NCBI GenBank assembly: GCA_045617525.1
Contig: JAZLIT010000246.1
Coordinates: forward strand, 1 to 14,294
Direction of reading: 5' to 3'
Length of the DNA: 14,294 nt
DNA from: JAZLIT01 sp045617525
GTDB taxonomy: Bacteria > Bacillota > Bacilli > Bacillales_A > Planococcaceae
The notes under the pieces: model-generated
Told to the model about the DNA's origin: nothing
What the model saw: the letters and a program-made list of their open reading frames with translations, nothing else
Databases searched by the model: none
Made by a program: the position numbers and the translations under genes
Shown: positions 1 to 7,164 of the stretch, piece by piece
How the letters are laid out: each line of letters starts with the position of its first letter
Numbering within the stretch: the first letter of the stretch is position 1

Positions 1-1526
1 CGAATAACTGTTACTTTAATATGTCCTGGGTAATCTAGTTCTTCTTCAATACGTTTACGAATATCACGTGCTAGGCGGTGTGAAGCAAGATCGTCAATTT
101 TTTCTGGTTGAACGATAATGCGGATTTCACGACCTGCTTGAATCGCAAATGATTTTTCAACGCCATCATAGCTTTCAGAAATCTCTTCTAGCTTTTCAAG
201 ACGACGAATATAGTTTTCTAACGTTTCAGAGCGTGCCCCTGGGCGAGCTGCTGAAAGTGCATCTGCTGCTGCAACAATTACTGCAATTACTGAAGTTGCT
301 TCAGTATCACCGTGGTGTGATGCAATTGAATTGATAACAACTGGATGCTCTTTATATTTCGTTGCAAGTTCTACGCCGATTTCAACATGGCTACCTTCCA
401 CTTCATGGTCAATTGCCTTACCGATATCATGTAATAACCCTGCACGTTTTGCTAAAGTTATGTCCTCACCTAGCTCAGCTGCAAGCAGTCCTGATAAGTG
501 TGCTACTTCGATTGAGTGCTTCAGCACGTTTTGCCCGTAGCTTGTACGATATTTCATACGACCTAAAATTTTCATTAGGTCTGGGTGAAGATTGTGAATG
601 CCAACTTCGAACGTTGTCTGTTCACCTGTTTCACGAATTTGCTCGTCTACTTCACGACGTGATTTTTCTACCATTTCTTCAATACGCGCTGGGTGAATTC
701 GGCCATCTTGCACTAATTTTTCAAGTGTTAAACGCGCTGTTTCACGGCGAATTGGATCGAAGCCTGATAAAATAACTGCTTCTGGTGTATCATCGATAAT
801 TAAATCGATACCAGTAAGTGTTTCAAGTGTACGAATGTTACGACCTTCACGACCGATAATACGGCCCTTCATTTCATCATTCGGTAAAGTTACAACAGAT
901 ACAGTTGTTTCTGCAACGTGATCTGCTGCAAAGCGTTGTAATGCAAGTGATAAAATTTCACGTGCTTTTTTATCAGATTCCTCTTTTGCACGTGTTTCTG
1001 ACTCTTTTGTCATAATTGCGATATCTGTAGAAAGCTCATTTTCAACTTGCTTTAAAATGATGCCTTTCGCTTCTTCGCGTGTTAATGCAGCAATACGCTC
1101 AAGTTCTGTCTTTTGCGCAGCAACTAACTCGTCCACTTTGTGTTCCATCTGTTCAATATGCTGTTGTCTTTCAGCTAGAGCATTTTCTTTTCGCTCTAAG
1201 CCGGCTTCTCTCTTATTTAGAGCATCATCCTTGCGATCAAGATTTTCTTCTCTTTGCAATAAACGGTTCTCTTGTTTTTGAAGCTCTCCGCGACGTTCAC
1301 GAATATCATTTTCTGCTTCAACTCGAAATTTGTGAGTTTCATCTTTTGCTTCAAGTAGTGCTTCTTTTTTTAATGCATCGGCTTCACGTTTTGCCTCATC
1401 GACAATCGTTTGGGCTTGATACTTTGCACCAGTAACTTTTGAATCATTCACTTTTTTCATGTAGAAATAGATAACAGCGGCACCGACAGCTAGACCAACT
1501 AAAGCGGGGATGATCATGTCTATCAT
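1..1526 (-). CDS. rny: Ribonuclease Y (RNase Y), C-terminal end cut by window edge
   Basis: Membrane-anchored endoribonuclease that initiates mRNA decay in Firmicutes. The frame reads from ATG at 1526 to the left edge without a stop, giving 508 complete codons plus two bases of an Arg codon; Bacillus RNase Y is about 520 residues, so roughly ten are missing. Visible order: one N-terminal membrane helix (about residues 4-22), a long Glu/Lys/Arg-rich coiled coil (about 28-190), a KH RNA-binding domain with the GREG loop at 225-228, and an HD domain with the metal-binding pair His366-Asp367 in the LLHDIGKAID motif, two residues off the known B. subtilis H368/D369. The start is set by AGGAGG at 1533-1538, six bases upstream; an in-frame ATG at 1517 is less well placed. 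The gene follows recA but has its own promoter. Confidence 0.97.
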   Translation of the reverse strand, partial: MIDMIIPALVGLAVGAAVIYFYMKKVNDSKVTGAKYQAQTIVDEAKREADALKKEALLEAKDETHKFRVEAENDIRERRGELQKQENRLLQREENLDRKDDALNKREAGLERKENALAERQQHIEQMEHKVDELVAAQKTELERIAALTREEAKGIILKQVENELSTDIAIMTKESETRAKEESDKKAREILSLALQRFAADHVAETTVSVVTLPNDEMKGRIIGREGRNIRTLETLTGIDLIIDDTPEAVILSGFDPIRRETARLTLEKLVQDGRIHPARIEEMVEKSRREVDEQIRETGEQTTFEVGIHNLHPDLMKILGRMKYRTSYGQNVLKHSIEVAHLSGLLAAELGEDITLAKRAGLLHDIGKAIDHEVEGSHVEIGVELATKYKEHPVVINSIASHHGDTEATSVIAVIVAAADALSAARPGARSETLENYIRRLEKLEEISESYDGVEKSFAIQAGREIRIIVQPEKIDDLASHRLARDIRKRIEEELDYPGHIKVTVI

Positions 1527-1619
1527 ACTACCCCTCCTACTTGCTCAATATGTCTGATGTTCTTAATTGGCCATTTACTAAGGCGGCCCTATCATTTGAA
1601 ATTTAGGTTTTACAAGTTA

Positions 1620-1648
1620 ATTGTATAGTTCTACACTAGGTATGTCAA
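1620..1648 (-). promoter_or_regulatory. Sigma-A promoter of rny
   Basis: On the minus strand a perfect -35 TTGACA (1643-1648) is followed by a 17-base spacer and a -10 TACAAT (1620-1625). Transcription would start near 1613, giving a leader of about 87 nt before the rny ATG. Assignment is by consensus match only. Confidence 0.75.
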
Positions 1649-1656
1649 GGATTCCC

Positions 1657-1670
1657 ACTATATCTATAGT
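1657..1670. repeat. Inverted repeat just upstream of the rny promoter
   Basis: Perfect 6-base arms ACTATA / TATAGT separated by TC, located nine bases upstream of the rny -35. It could be an operator for an unknown regulator or a chance AT-rich palindrome; no family match is recognised. Confidence 0.35.
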
Positions 1671-1696
1671 AGGTATAATTGCTGACATTTAGCCAT

Positions 1697-1711
1697 AGGA
1701 AACGGTTTCAT
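1697..1711 (-). promoter_or_regulatory. cre-like (CcpA) site upstream of rny
   Basis: Read on the minus strand, ATGAAACCGTTTCCT fits the degenerate B. subtilis cre pattern WTGNAANCGNWNNCW at every position and contains the palindrome GAAAC-G-GTTTC. It is centred about 90 bases upstream of the inferred rny start site, a place where CcpA sometimes activates. The pattern is loose enough to occur by chance, so this is a candidate only. Confidence 0.3.
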
Positions 1712-1814
1712 AGTTTTGCTGTTTTCTCAAAGTCTATCGTATTATGTTAATAATCATTCGATTTGTTTGAATTTTGCGTCAAAACCCTACGTTTTAAGTT
1801 ATTTTCTAAAAACT

Positions 1815-1854
1815 AAAAAAAACCGTCTCATGCTAAACTAGCAAATCGACGGTT
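1815..1854 (-). terminator. Rho-independent terminator of recA
   Basis: Minus-strand RNA forms a stem AACCGUC/GACGGUU (1848-1854 with 1821-1827), with an inner UGCUA/UAGCA extension, followed by an uninterrupted run of U (A-run from 1815 on the plus strand). It lies just after the recA stop, so recA ends here before rny. Confidence 0.9.
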
Positions 1855-1864
1855 ATTTATAAAA

Positions 1865-2929
1865 TTATTTTTCTTCAAGTAATAATTTTAACTCAGCATC
1901 CATATCTTCATCTTTATCTTGTTCTTTAACTATAATGATAGCATCTGAAATTCCGTATTGTTGACGGATTTTTTCTGAAACTTCTTCACGAATCGCAGGA
2001 TTTTCTTTTAAAAATTGCTTCACGTTTTCACGGCCTTGTCCAATTCGTTCGCCAGCATAAGAATACCAAGATCCACTTTTTTGAATGATATCTAATTCTG
2101 CACCGATATCCACGATTTCGCCTTCTTTTGAAATCCCTTCACCATACATAATATCTACTTCAGCTATACGGAATGGTGGCGCTACTTTATTTTTAACTAC
2201 TTTAATTTTTGTTTTGTTACCGACAATTTCAGTACCTTGTTTTAAGGCTTCACCTCGACGTACTTCTAAACGTATTGATGAATAGAATTTTAATGCACGG
2301 CCACCTGTAGTTGTTTCAGGATTACCAAACATAACACCAATTTTTTCACGAATTTGGTTGATGAAAATTGCTAATGTGTTTGATTTATTAATGACACCTG
2401 ATAATTTACGTAATGCTTGAGACATTAAACGCGCTTGTAGACCCATGTGAGAGTCACCCATCTCGCCTTCGATTTCCGCTTTAGGTACTAATGCAGCTAC
2501 TGAGTCAATTACGACAATATCAATTGCGCCAGAGCGTACTAATGCTTCTGCGATTTCAAGTGCTTGTTCACCTGTATCTGGTTGAGATAATAATAGTTCA
2601 TCGATATTAACGCCTAGTTTTTGAGCGTAGATTGGATCAAGTGCATGCTCTGCATCGATAAATGCCGCTGTACCACCATTTGCTTGAATTTCTGCAATTG
2701 CATGAAGTGAAACAGTTGTTTTACCTGAAGACTCTGGTCCATAAATTTCTACGATACGTCCTCGTGGATATCCGCCAACACCAAGTGCTGCATCTAGTGC
2801 TAATGAGCCTGAAGATGAAGTTGAAATTTTAAGATCACTTTTTTCGCCTAATTTCATTACAGAACCTTTACCAAATTGCTTTTCAATTTGCTTTAATGCC
2901 ATGTCTAACGCTGCTTTACGATCACTCAT
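1865..2929 (-). CDS. recA: Recombinase RecA
   Basis: ATP-dependent DNA strand-exchange protein for homologous recombination and the co-protease that triggers LexA self-cleavage in the SOS response. 354 residues, normal for Bacillales. Seen in order: the N-terminal oligomerisation helix, Walker A GPESSGKT (64-71), catalytic Glu94, Walker B ending IVVIDS (Asp142), the L2 DNA-binding loop around 193-210 with GNPETTTGG, the RecA signature ALKFYSSIR (212-220), and a short acidic tail DEDMDAELK. The ATG at 2929 has GAGGAGG seven bases upstream; the nearby upstream ATG is in another frame and meets a stop at once. It is monocistronic: a promoter with a LexA box lies upstream and a strong hairpin downstream. 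Confidence 0.99.
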   Translation of the reverse strand: MSDRKAALDMALKQIEKQFGKGSVMKLGEKSDLKISTSSSGSLALDAALGVGGYPRGRIVEIYGPESSGKTTVSLHAIAEIQANGGTAAFIDAEHALDPIYAQKLGVNIDELLLSQPDTGEQALEIAEALVRSGAIDIVVIDSVAALVPKAEIEGEMGDSHMGLQARLMSQALRKLSGVINKSNTLAIFINQIREKIGVMFGNPETTTGGRALKFYSSIRLEVRRGEALKQGTEIVGNKTKIKVVKNKVAPPFRIAEVDIMYGEGISKEGEIVDIGAELDIIQKSGSWYSYAGERIGQGRENVKQFLKENPAIREEVSEKIRQQYGISDAIIIVKEQDKDEDMDAELKLLLEEK

Positions 2930-2973
2930 ACCATTTCCTCCTCTTTGAATATCTCTTTATTGTTCATGTCTCT

Positions 2974-3002
2974 ATTATACTTCTTATTGAAACAATACTC
3001 AA
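2974..3002 (-). promoter_or_regulatory. Sigma-A promoter of recA
   Basis: Minus strand: -35 TTGAGT (2997-3002), 17-base spacer, perfect -10 TATAAT (2974-2979). The predicted start near 2967 gives a leader of about 38 nt. Its position between the cinA terminator and recA gives recA independent expression. Confidence 0.85.
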
Positions 3003-3009
3003 GAAAAAG

Positions 3010-3023
3010 CGAACATATTTTCG
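3010..3023 (-). promoter_or_regulatory. LexA (DinR) SOS box of recA
   Basis: Minus strand CGAAAATATGTTCG matches the Bacillus SOS box CGAACNNNNGTTCG at nine of ten fixed positions (one C to A change). It ends seven bases upstream of the recA -35, so bound LexA would sit against the promoter. This is the expected site for damage-inducible recA; no other LexA box was noticed in the window. Confidence 0.88.
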
Positions 3024-3041
3024 TTTTTTGGGCAAAATAAA

Positions 3042-3074
3042 AAATTTGAGCATTTATAAAAAATACTCAAATTT
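3042..3074 (-). terminator. Terminator after cinA
   Basis: Perfect 9-bp inverted repeat CTCAAATTT / AAATTTGAG with a 15-base loop, followed on the minus strand by a U-rich tract (TTTTTTATTTT). The stem has only two G-C pairs, so termination may be partial and allow read-through from cinA into recA. Confidence 0.75.
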
Positions 3075-3079
3075 CAATT

Positions 3080-4336
3080 TCAATCGCTAGTAAAGCCCAA
3101 TTCCTTAAGCTTTTTCATTAGATAACTACATGTAAATTTAACTGTACGCAGGCGATTTGAATTCCGGTCCCCTTGCAACCTTAGCTGATGTGTAATCGGT
3201 GCTTCGTCATTAATTGAAATGCCAATCCATACCGTTCCAGCAGGGTGATCCCCTTGATTTCCAGGTCCAGCCACACCTGTCAACCCAATGCCGATGTTCG
3301 TGCCGAATTTCAGACGCACTTGACTCGCCATCGCAGCAGCACACTCGCTACTTACAACGCCAAACTGTTCAATTAGATCTTGCTCGATACCTAATTGTAA
3401 AACTTTAGCCTGCTCCGTATACGCCACTACCCCACCAATTAAGGTAGCACTTACACCTGGTACTTCAGCAAGCTCAGACTGAAACAATCCCGCCGTTAAA
3501 CTTTCAGCTGCTGCAATTGTTAATCTGTTATGCAGTAACAATTCAACTGTTTTCGATGCAAGAGAATCATCGTCCACGCCGTATTGATGCTGTCCAACAA
3601 TGGCTTGTAGCTCCGCTTTTTTGGCATCAATTAACTCCCAGGCCTCTTTCTCAGTAGCGGCTTTTGCAGTAATGCGTAGCGTAACCTCGCCATCTGATGC
3701 TAAAGGTGCAATTGTAGGATTTGTTTGCATATCTAAAATCGGCTGAATTACCGTCTCAAGTTCCGCCTCACCAATGCCGTAAAATCGTAAGACATGTGAA
3801 ATTATTTTTCCACCGTCATTTAATTTTGCCGCTAATATTGGCTTTGCTTCAAATTGAACCATTGGATTTAATTCTTTTGGTGGTCCTGGTAATAGGATGT
3901 ACGTGCGTCCTTGTTGCTCAACGTACATCCCTGGAGCCATCCCGTAATTATTCGCCAAAACTTTACAGCCAGCTAATACGAGTGCTTGCTTTCGATTATT
4001 TTCGGTCATGACGCGACCTGCTTTTTCAAAATACTGCTCAATTGAATGTAATGCAAGTTCATCATGCACTAAATTCAAATTCAAATGGCGCGCAATCGTT
4101 TCCTTCGTCAAATCATCTTTCGTGGGACCTAGGCCTCCTGAGAAAATAATTAAATCTGCACGTTTCTCAGCAATTTCAATTGTTTCCTTCAGGCGATTGG
4201 CATTATCCCCTACTACTGTATGGTAATACACGTTGATACCTAACTCAGCTAGCTGACTAGAAATGAAGCGTGCATTTGTGTTGGTAATTTGACCCAGTAA
4301 AAGCTCAGAACCTACTGCAATAATCTCAGCATTCAT
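3080..4336 (-). CDS. cinA: CinA: molybdopterin-binding-like domain plus NMN/ADP-ribose-type C-terminal domain
   Basis: Competence/damage-inducible CinA family. Full length at 418 residues with the two-domain plan of the family: an N-terminal MoCF_biosynth (MogA-like) domain (about 4-170) with SGGLGPTKDD at 66-75 and a GPPKEL motif at 151-156, linked to a C-terminal CinA/PncC domain (about 258-412) with AESLTAG (277-283) and TGVAGPG (353-359). In other bacteria the C-terminal domain deamidates nicotinamide mononucleotide and the N-terminal domain has ADP-ribose pyrophosphatase activity; applying this here is inference. In pneumococcus cinA is co-transcribed with recA; here a terminator and a separate recA promoter intervene. 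The start at 4336 has only a modest ribosome site (AGGCGG, eight bases upstream) and lies 17 bases after pgsA, so translation may be coupled. Confidence 0.95.
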   Translation of the reverse strand: MNAEIIAVGSELLLGQITNTNARFISSQLAELGINVYYHTVVGDNANRLKETIEIAEKRADLIIFSGGLGPTKDDLTKETIARHLNLNLVHDELALHSIEQYFEKAGRVMTENNRKQALVLAGCKVLANNYGMAPGMYVEQQGRTYILLPGPPKELNPMVQFEAKPILAAKLNDGGKIISHVLRFYGIGEAELETVIQPILDMQTNPTIAPLASDGEVTLRITAKAATEKEAWELIDAKKAELQAIVGQHQYGVDDDSLASKTVELLLHNRLTIAAAESLTAGLFQSELAEVPGVSATLIGGVVAYTEQAKVLQLGIEQDLIEQFGVVSSECAAAMASQVRLKFGTNIGIGLTGVAGPGNQGDHPAGTVWIGISINDEAPITHQLRLQGDRNSNRLRTVKFTCSYLMKKLKELGFTSD

Positions 4337-4353
4337 CCCTAACGCCGCCTATC

Positions 4354-4932
4354 CTATTTTGATTCAGTTAATACTTTACGGTTTATATAGAAATAATCCC
4401 AGCCAGACCATATTGTAAAGAATAGTGCAATATACAACATAATGTCATCAAATGGAATGCCCATCATTGTGAAAATCGTGTTGTGTAATAATAATGCTGA
4501 AATGGCTACGATTTGAGCCCATGTTTTAATTTTACCTAACTGGTTTGCCGCAACAACTTCGCCTTGACCTGCTAAAATTAATCGTAATCCTGTTACCGCG
4601 AACTCACGGCTAATAATAATGATCACAATCCATGCTGGCGCTAATTCAAGCTCCACCAATAAAATTAACGCAGCAGATACTAATAACTTATCTGCTAAAG
4701 GATCTAAAAACTTCCCTAAATTAGTAACTAGATTATATTTACGTGCATAAAATCCATCTACCCAATCTGTAGCTGATGCAAAAATAAAGATTAATGCGCC
4801 AACAAAGTGATGTACAGGCATTTCTGCGCCAAACACTGTTATATCGCCCCAACCAAAATCAAAAATCATTACAACCATGAAAATTGGGATTAATAGAATT
4901 CTTGAGACTGTAATTTTATTCGGAATATTCAT
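4354..4932 (-). CDS. pgsA: CDP-diacylglycerol-glycerol-3-phosphate 3-phosphatidyltransferase
   Basis: Integral membrane enzyme that makes phosphatidylglycerophosphate from CDP-diacylglycerol and glycerol-3-phosphate, the committed step to phosphatidylglycerol and cardiolipin. 192 residues, the usual length. The CDP-alcohol phosphotransferase motif D-x2-DG-x2-AR-x8-G-x3-D-x3-D is complete: Asp56, Asp59, Gly60, Ala63, Arg64, Gly73, Asp77, Asp81. Several hydrophobic helices surround it, as expected for a polytopic protein. The N-terminus MNIPNKITVSR is typical of PgsA. The ATG at 4932 has AAAGGTG seven bases upstream. It sits between the rodZ-like ymfM (46-base gap) and cinA (17-base gap) in one transcription unit, an arrangement conserved in Bacillales. 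Confidence 0.97.
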   Translation of the reverse strand: MNIPNKITVSRILLIPIFMVVMIFDFGWGDITVFGAEMPVHHFVGALIFIFASATDWVDGFYARKYNLVTNLGKFLDPLADKLLVSAALILLVELELAPAWIVIIIISREFAVTGLRLILAGQGEVVAANQLGKIKTWAQIVAISALLLHNTIFTMMGIPFDDIMLYIALFFTIWSGWDYFYINRKVLTESK

Positions 4933-4960
4933 TTTATAACACCTTTCATTTAACGAAAAT

Positions 4961-4980
4961 AGCCATCTAAATAGATGACT
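4961..4980 (-). repeat. Short intercistronic hairpin at the ymfM stop codon
   Basis: The minus-strand transcript can fold AGUCAUCUA against UAGAUGGCU (eight or nine pairs, one G-U, very small loop). The first bases of the hairpin lie in the ymfM stop codon. A short U-rich stretch follows (AUUUUCG), too weak for a clear terminator. It could slow or partly attenuate transcription, or mark an RNA processing site before pgsA. Confidence 0.4.
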
Positions 4981-5866
4981 ACTGTTCCGTTTGCTCTTGC
5001 TCTAATTTTAAAATGATATTTTGAGTAATCGCGTCACTCACATAAGGTACTTCTTCATCATTTACATATACTTTTACATTTAACGCTCTTCCTAAACGAA
5101 TTCGAGCATAGTTATTTGCAGTTGCATCAAATTCAACAATTTCAGCTGCAGCATATTCACGCGCAGTAATTTGCTCATTATTTTGGGCGTTACGAATACC
5201 TACCCAGCTACGACCTGATAATACTTCAACTTTAATCATTAATTTATCCGTGCCAGAAACTGTATATTCGAAAGATGCGCCATCTGATAATGGGATACCC
5301 GGTGCGATCGTTTGAACTGGAGTTTGGTCTACAACTTCTTCAATTGGTTCTTTCTCTGGTTGCTCTTCATCGGCCTCTTCTTCTTCAACAGGATCCGCCG
5401 TTACAGGCTTTTTATCAAATTCGAATGGAGGATTTTCATCTGCCTCAAACGATGGTGCTTCGCTCATTTTTTTAGAAACAAGGGCTACAATCACCACAAT
5501 AATTACAATCGCGAATAAGGCAACAATTACTTTCGGCATAGCTTCCATCGTTTTATTTCGAGAAGAAGACTTAGTCATTTTACGTCTATTCGAACTTTGA
5601 GAGAAGGACTGAGCAACTTCTTTGACTTGTGAATTAGGTATTTCTCCTTGATACTGATCTAAAATTTCATTCGCATTTAAACCGACTGCCTCTGAATATT
5701 GTTTAATAAATGCGCGGACATAAAATGAGCCAGGCATGATTGAATAATTACCCTCTTCAATGCCGACTAAATAACGTTTTTGAATTTTCGTCATTTCTTG
5801 TAAATCATCTAAACTAAATCCTTTTGCTAATCTCGCTTCTTTCAAGCGATTTCCTAGTTCTGTCAA
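4979..5866 (-). CDS. ymfM: RodZ-like membrane protein with N-terminal helix-turn-helix (YmfM)
   Basis: Likely cell-shape protein of the RodZ family, which links MreB filaments to the membrane. Seen: a Cro-like HTH_25 domain (about residues 1-75), a basic Ser/Arg/Lys-rich stretch before the membrane, a single transmembrane helix (about 111-131), a Pro/Glu/Asp-rich acidic linker (about 139-182) and a C-terminal DUF4115 beta-domain (about 202-287), which would be extracellular. The longest open frame starts with GTG at 5875, but TTG at 5866 gives the family-typical N-terminus MTELGNRLKEAR and has AGGTG six bases upstream (5873-5877), so I chose 5866 (295 residues). It is the second gene of the ymfK-ymfM-pgsA-cinA unit. 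Function is inferred from domain order, not from this species. Confidence 0.93.
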   Translation of the reverse strand: MTELGNRLKEARLAKGFSLDDLQEMTKIQKRYLVGIEEGNYSIMPGSFYVRAFIKQYSEAVGLNANEILDQYQGEIPNSQVKEVAQSFSQSSNRRKMTKSSSRNKTMEAMPKVIVALFAIVIIVVIVALVSKKMSEAPSFEADENPPFEFDKKPVTADPVEEEEADEEQPEKEPIEEVVDQTPVQTIAPGIPLSDGASFEYTVSGTDKLMIKVEVLSGRSWVGIRNAQNNEQITAREYAAAEIVEFDATANNYARIRLGRALNVKVYVNDEEVPYVSDAITQNIILKLEQEQTEQ

Positions 5867-5883
5867 CACGGACACCTACTTCT

Positions 5884-6681
5884 TTAGAAATTAAATTCAC
5901 CAAAGCCGCCAAAATCATTCATCGAGGTCATTGAATTACTTTTCTCAATAATTTCATAAGTGATTTCTTCGTCTGGTTCGTTTCTTAATTCGATAATGTA
6001 ATCAAAATCCTCTATTTTATATTCTGAATGTTGGACAAACATATCAGGATGTTCGATAACCTTAATTGTTGGCATACCCATCATTTCCCTAACAAGCTGT
6101 TGATGACGCTCATCAGAGGATTTTCTTGTCACAATCCCATCCAAAATAAAAATATTATTCCCGCTAAATTCATCACCGATTAAAGCGTTTCGGACAGTTT
6201 GCTTAATCATTGTCGAAGAGATAAAAATCCATTTTTTATTTGCACATACACTTGCTGCAACAACCGATTCTGTTTTACCGACACGCGGCATTCCCCGAAT
6301 TCCTATTAGCTTATGTCCATCCTCTTTAAATAATTCAGCCATGAAATCTACTAAAATACCGAGCTCACTTCTTACAAAACGAAACGTATTTTTTTCATCC
6401 GCATCACGAGGAATATAATATCCGTGGCGCATTGCAAGACGATCTCGTAGATTCGGGATACGACATTTTGTTACATTAATATTATCCATCGTTGATACAA
6501 TTGCGATGAAGCGTTCTATGGATTCATTGCTCTCGGCATCTAAAAGCATTCCACGTTTTGATACATCCACACCATTAATGGCAACAATGTTCACACGTAA
6601 CATACCTAGTAATGAAGCTATATCTCCTAATAAACCTGGACGATTTACCTGAATTTCATACTCAAAATACCATTCAGCCAT
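5884..6681 (-). CDS. ymfK: Conserved protein with ACT-like domain and P-loop, DUF3388 family (YmfK)
   Basis: Function unknown. 265 residues from ATG 6681. The N-terminal part (about 4-75, starting EWYFEYEIQVNRPGLLGDIA) resembles an ACT regulatory domain, the ligand-sensing fold often seen with amino acids. A nucleotide-binding P-loop GMPRVGKT follows at 130-137, with a Walker B-like NIFILDG at 176-182. The last dozen residues (NDFGGFGEFNF end) are rich in Phe and Gly. No membrane segment or DNA-binding domain is visible. Start is ambiguous: AAGGAG at 6692-6697 is ten bases from ATG 6681 and seven from an in-frame TTG at 6684. It is first in its unit and is followed closely by rodZ-like ymfM, pgsA and cinA, so an envelope-linked role is possible but unproven. 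Confidence 0.9.
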   Translation of the reverse strand: MAEWYFEYEIQVNRPGLLGDIASLLGMLRVNIVAINGVDVSKRGMLLDAESNESIERFIAIVSTMDNINVTKCRIPNLRDRLAMRHGYYIPRDADEKNTFRFVRSELGILVDFMAELFKEDGHKLIGIRGMPRVGKTESVVAASVCANKKWIFISSTMIKQTVRNALIGDEFSGNNIFILDGIVTRKSSDERHQQLVREMMGMPTIKVIEHPDMFVQHSEYKIEDFDYIIELRNEPDEEITYEIIEKSNSMTSMNDFGGFGEFNF

Positions 6682-6732
6682 CAATAGTAAGCTCCTTCAT
6701 TTGTATAACGTGGTAACTCTTCTATAAGTACC

Positions 6733-6761
6733 ATCATATCTGATTTTATAGGGATTGAAAA
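6733..6761 (-). promoter_or_regulatory. Candidate promoter of ymfK-ymfM-pgsA-cinA
   Basis: Minus strand: -35 TTTTCA (6756-6761), 17-base spacer, -10 TATGAT (6733-6738); predicted start near 6726. The -35 is only a 4/6 match and lies in a tandem repeat. A promoter is needed here because a terminator lies upstream at 6858-6883. Confidence 0.5.
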
Positions 6762-6770
6762 GTTGAAAAG
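6755..6770. repeat. Tandem octamer over the ymfK -35 region
   Basis: Two exact head-to-tail copies of TTGAAAAG (plus strand), overlapping the proposed -35. Tandem half-sites in such a place could bind a regulator, but the sequence is simple and A-rich and may be fortuitous. Confidence 0.4.
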
Positions 6771-6857
6771 TAAGGTTTTCGTATATAATCACTAAAATAT
6801 TTTTAATAATGTTTCAAATTGCCCATTTTCACTAATAAAACCCAAAAATATAACAAA

Positions 6858-6883
6858 GCCCCAATCAACATTATGATTGGGGC
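6858..6883 (-). terminator. Rho-independent terminator after ymfJ
   Basis: Perfect 9-bp stem GCCCCAATC / GATTGGGGC with an 8-base loop, followed on the minus strand by a U-rich tail (TTTGTTATATTTTT). It separates the ymfF-ymfJ unit from ymfK. Confidence 0.9.
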
Positions 6884-6892
6884 AATGCATAC

Positions 6893-7150
6893 TTATTGTG
6901 GTTTTTTTGCTTCAACAAGTTTAATGATACAGCCAGCAAGCGCATGCTTTTCATCATTATCGGCTACACCCCATAAATCTGATAAAACACGCTCTTGCTC
7001 ATTTTGAGGGTCGACATTTTTCGATAAATAGTCTCCGATTTGAATCGCTGCCTTTTCAATCATTTTCTTTGGAAGACCGCTATCCTTCGCTTCGTCAACT
7101 TGTGCACCTAAAAAGTTTGTCCATTGATCCCAGTTGCTAAGTAGTCCCAT
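6893..7150 (-). CDS. ymfJ: DUF3243 family small protein (YmfJ)
   Basis: Small conserved Firmicutes protein of unknown function. The open frame extends to 7207, but the start is set at ATG 7150 because AAAGGAGG (7159-7166) lies eight bases upstream; this gives 85 residues, the usual size of the family, and begins MGLLSNWDQW. It is soluble, mostly helical by composition, with a WDQW near the N-terminus and a conserved GLPKKMIEKAA segment. No catalytic motif is visible. It is last in the ymfF-ymfH-ymfI-ymfJ unit, 44 bases after ymfI and just before a strong terminator. A dyad directly upstream of its ribosome site may affect its translation. Confidence 0.92.
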   Translation of the reverse strand: MGLLSNWDQWTNFLGAQVDEAKDSGLPKKMIEKAAIQIGDYLSKNVDPQNEQERVLSDLWGVADNDEKHALAGCIIKLVEAKKPQ

Positions 7151-7164
7151 TTCATTCGCCTCCT

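Larger units (their letters stand above)
1527..1864. other. Intergenic region between recA and rny
   Basis: A 338-base stretch with no supportable gene. From the recA side it holds the recA terminator (1815-1854), a weak possible upstream promoter on the minus strand (TTGACG at 1777-1782, 18 bases, AATGAT at 1753-1758), a cre-like palindrome (1697-1711), an inverted repeat ACTATA-TC-TATAGT (1657-1670), a good sigma-A promoter for rny (1620-1648) and the rny Shine-Dalgarno (1533-1538). The inferred rny leader is about 87 nt. I see no riboswitch-like fold. Confidence 0.8.
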
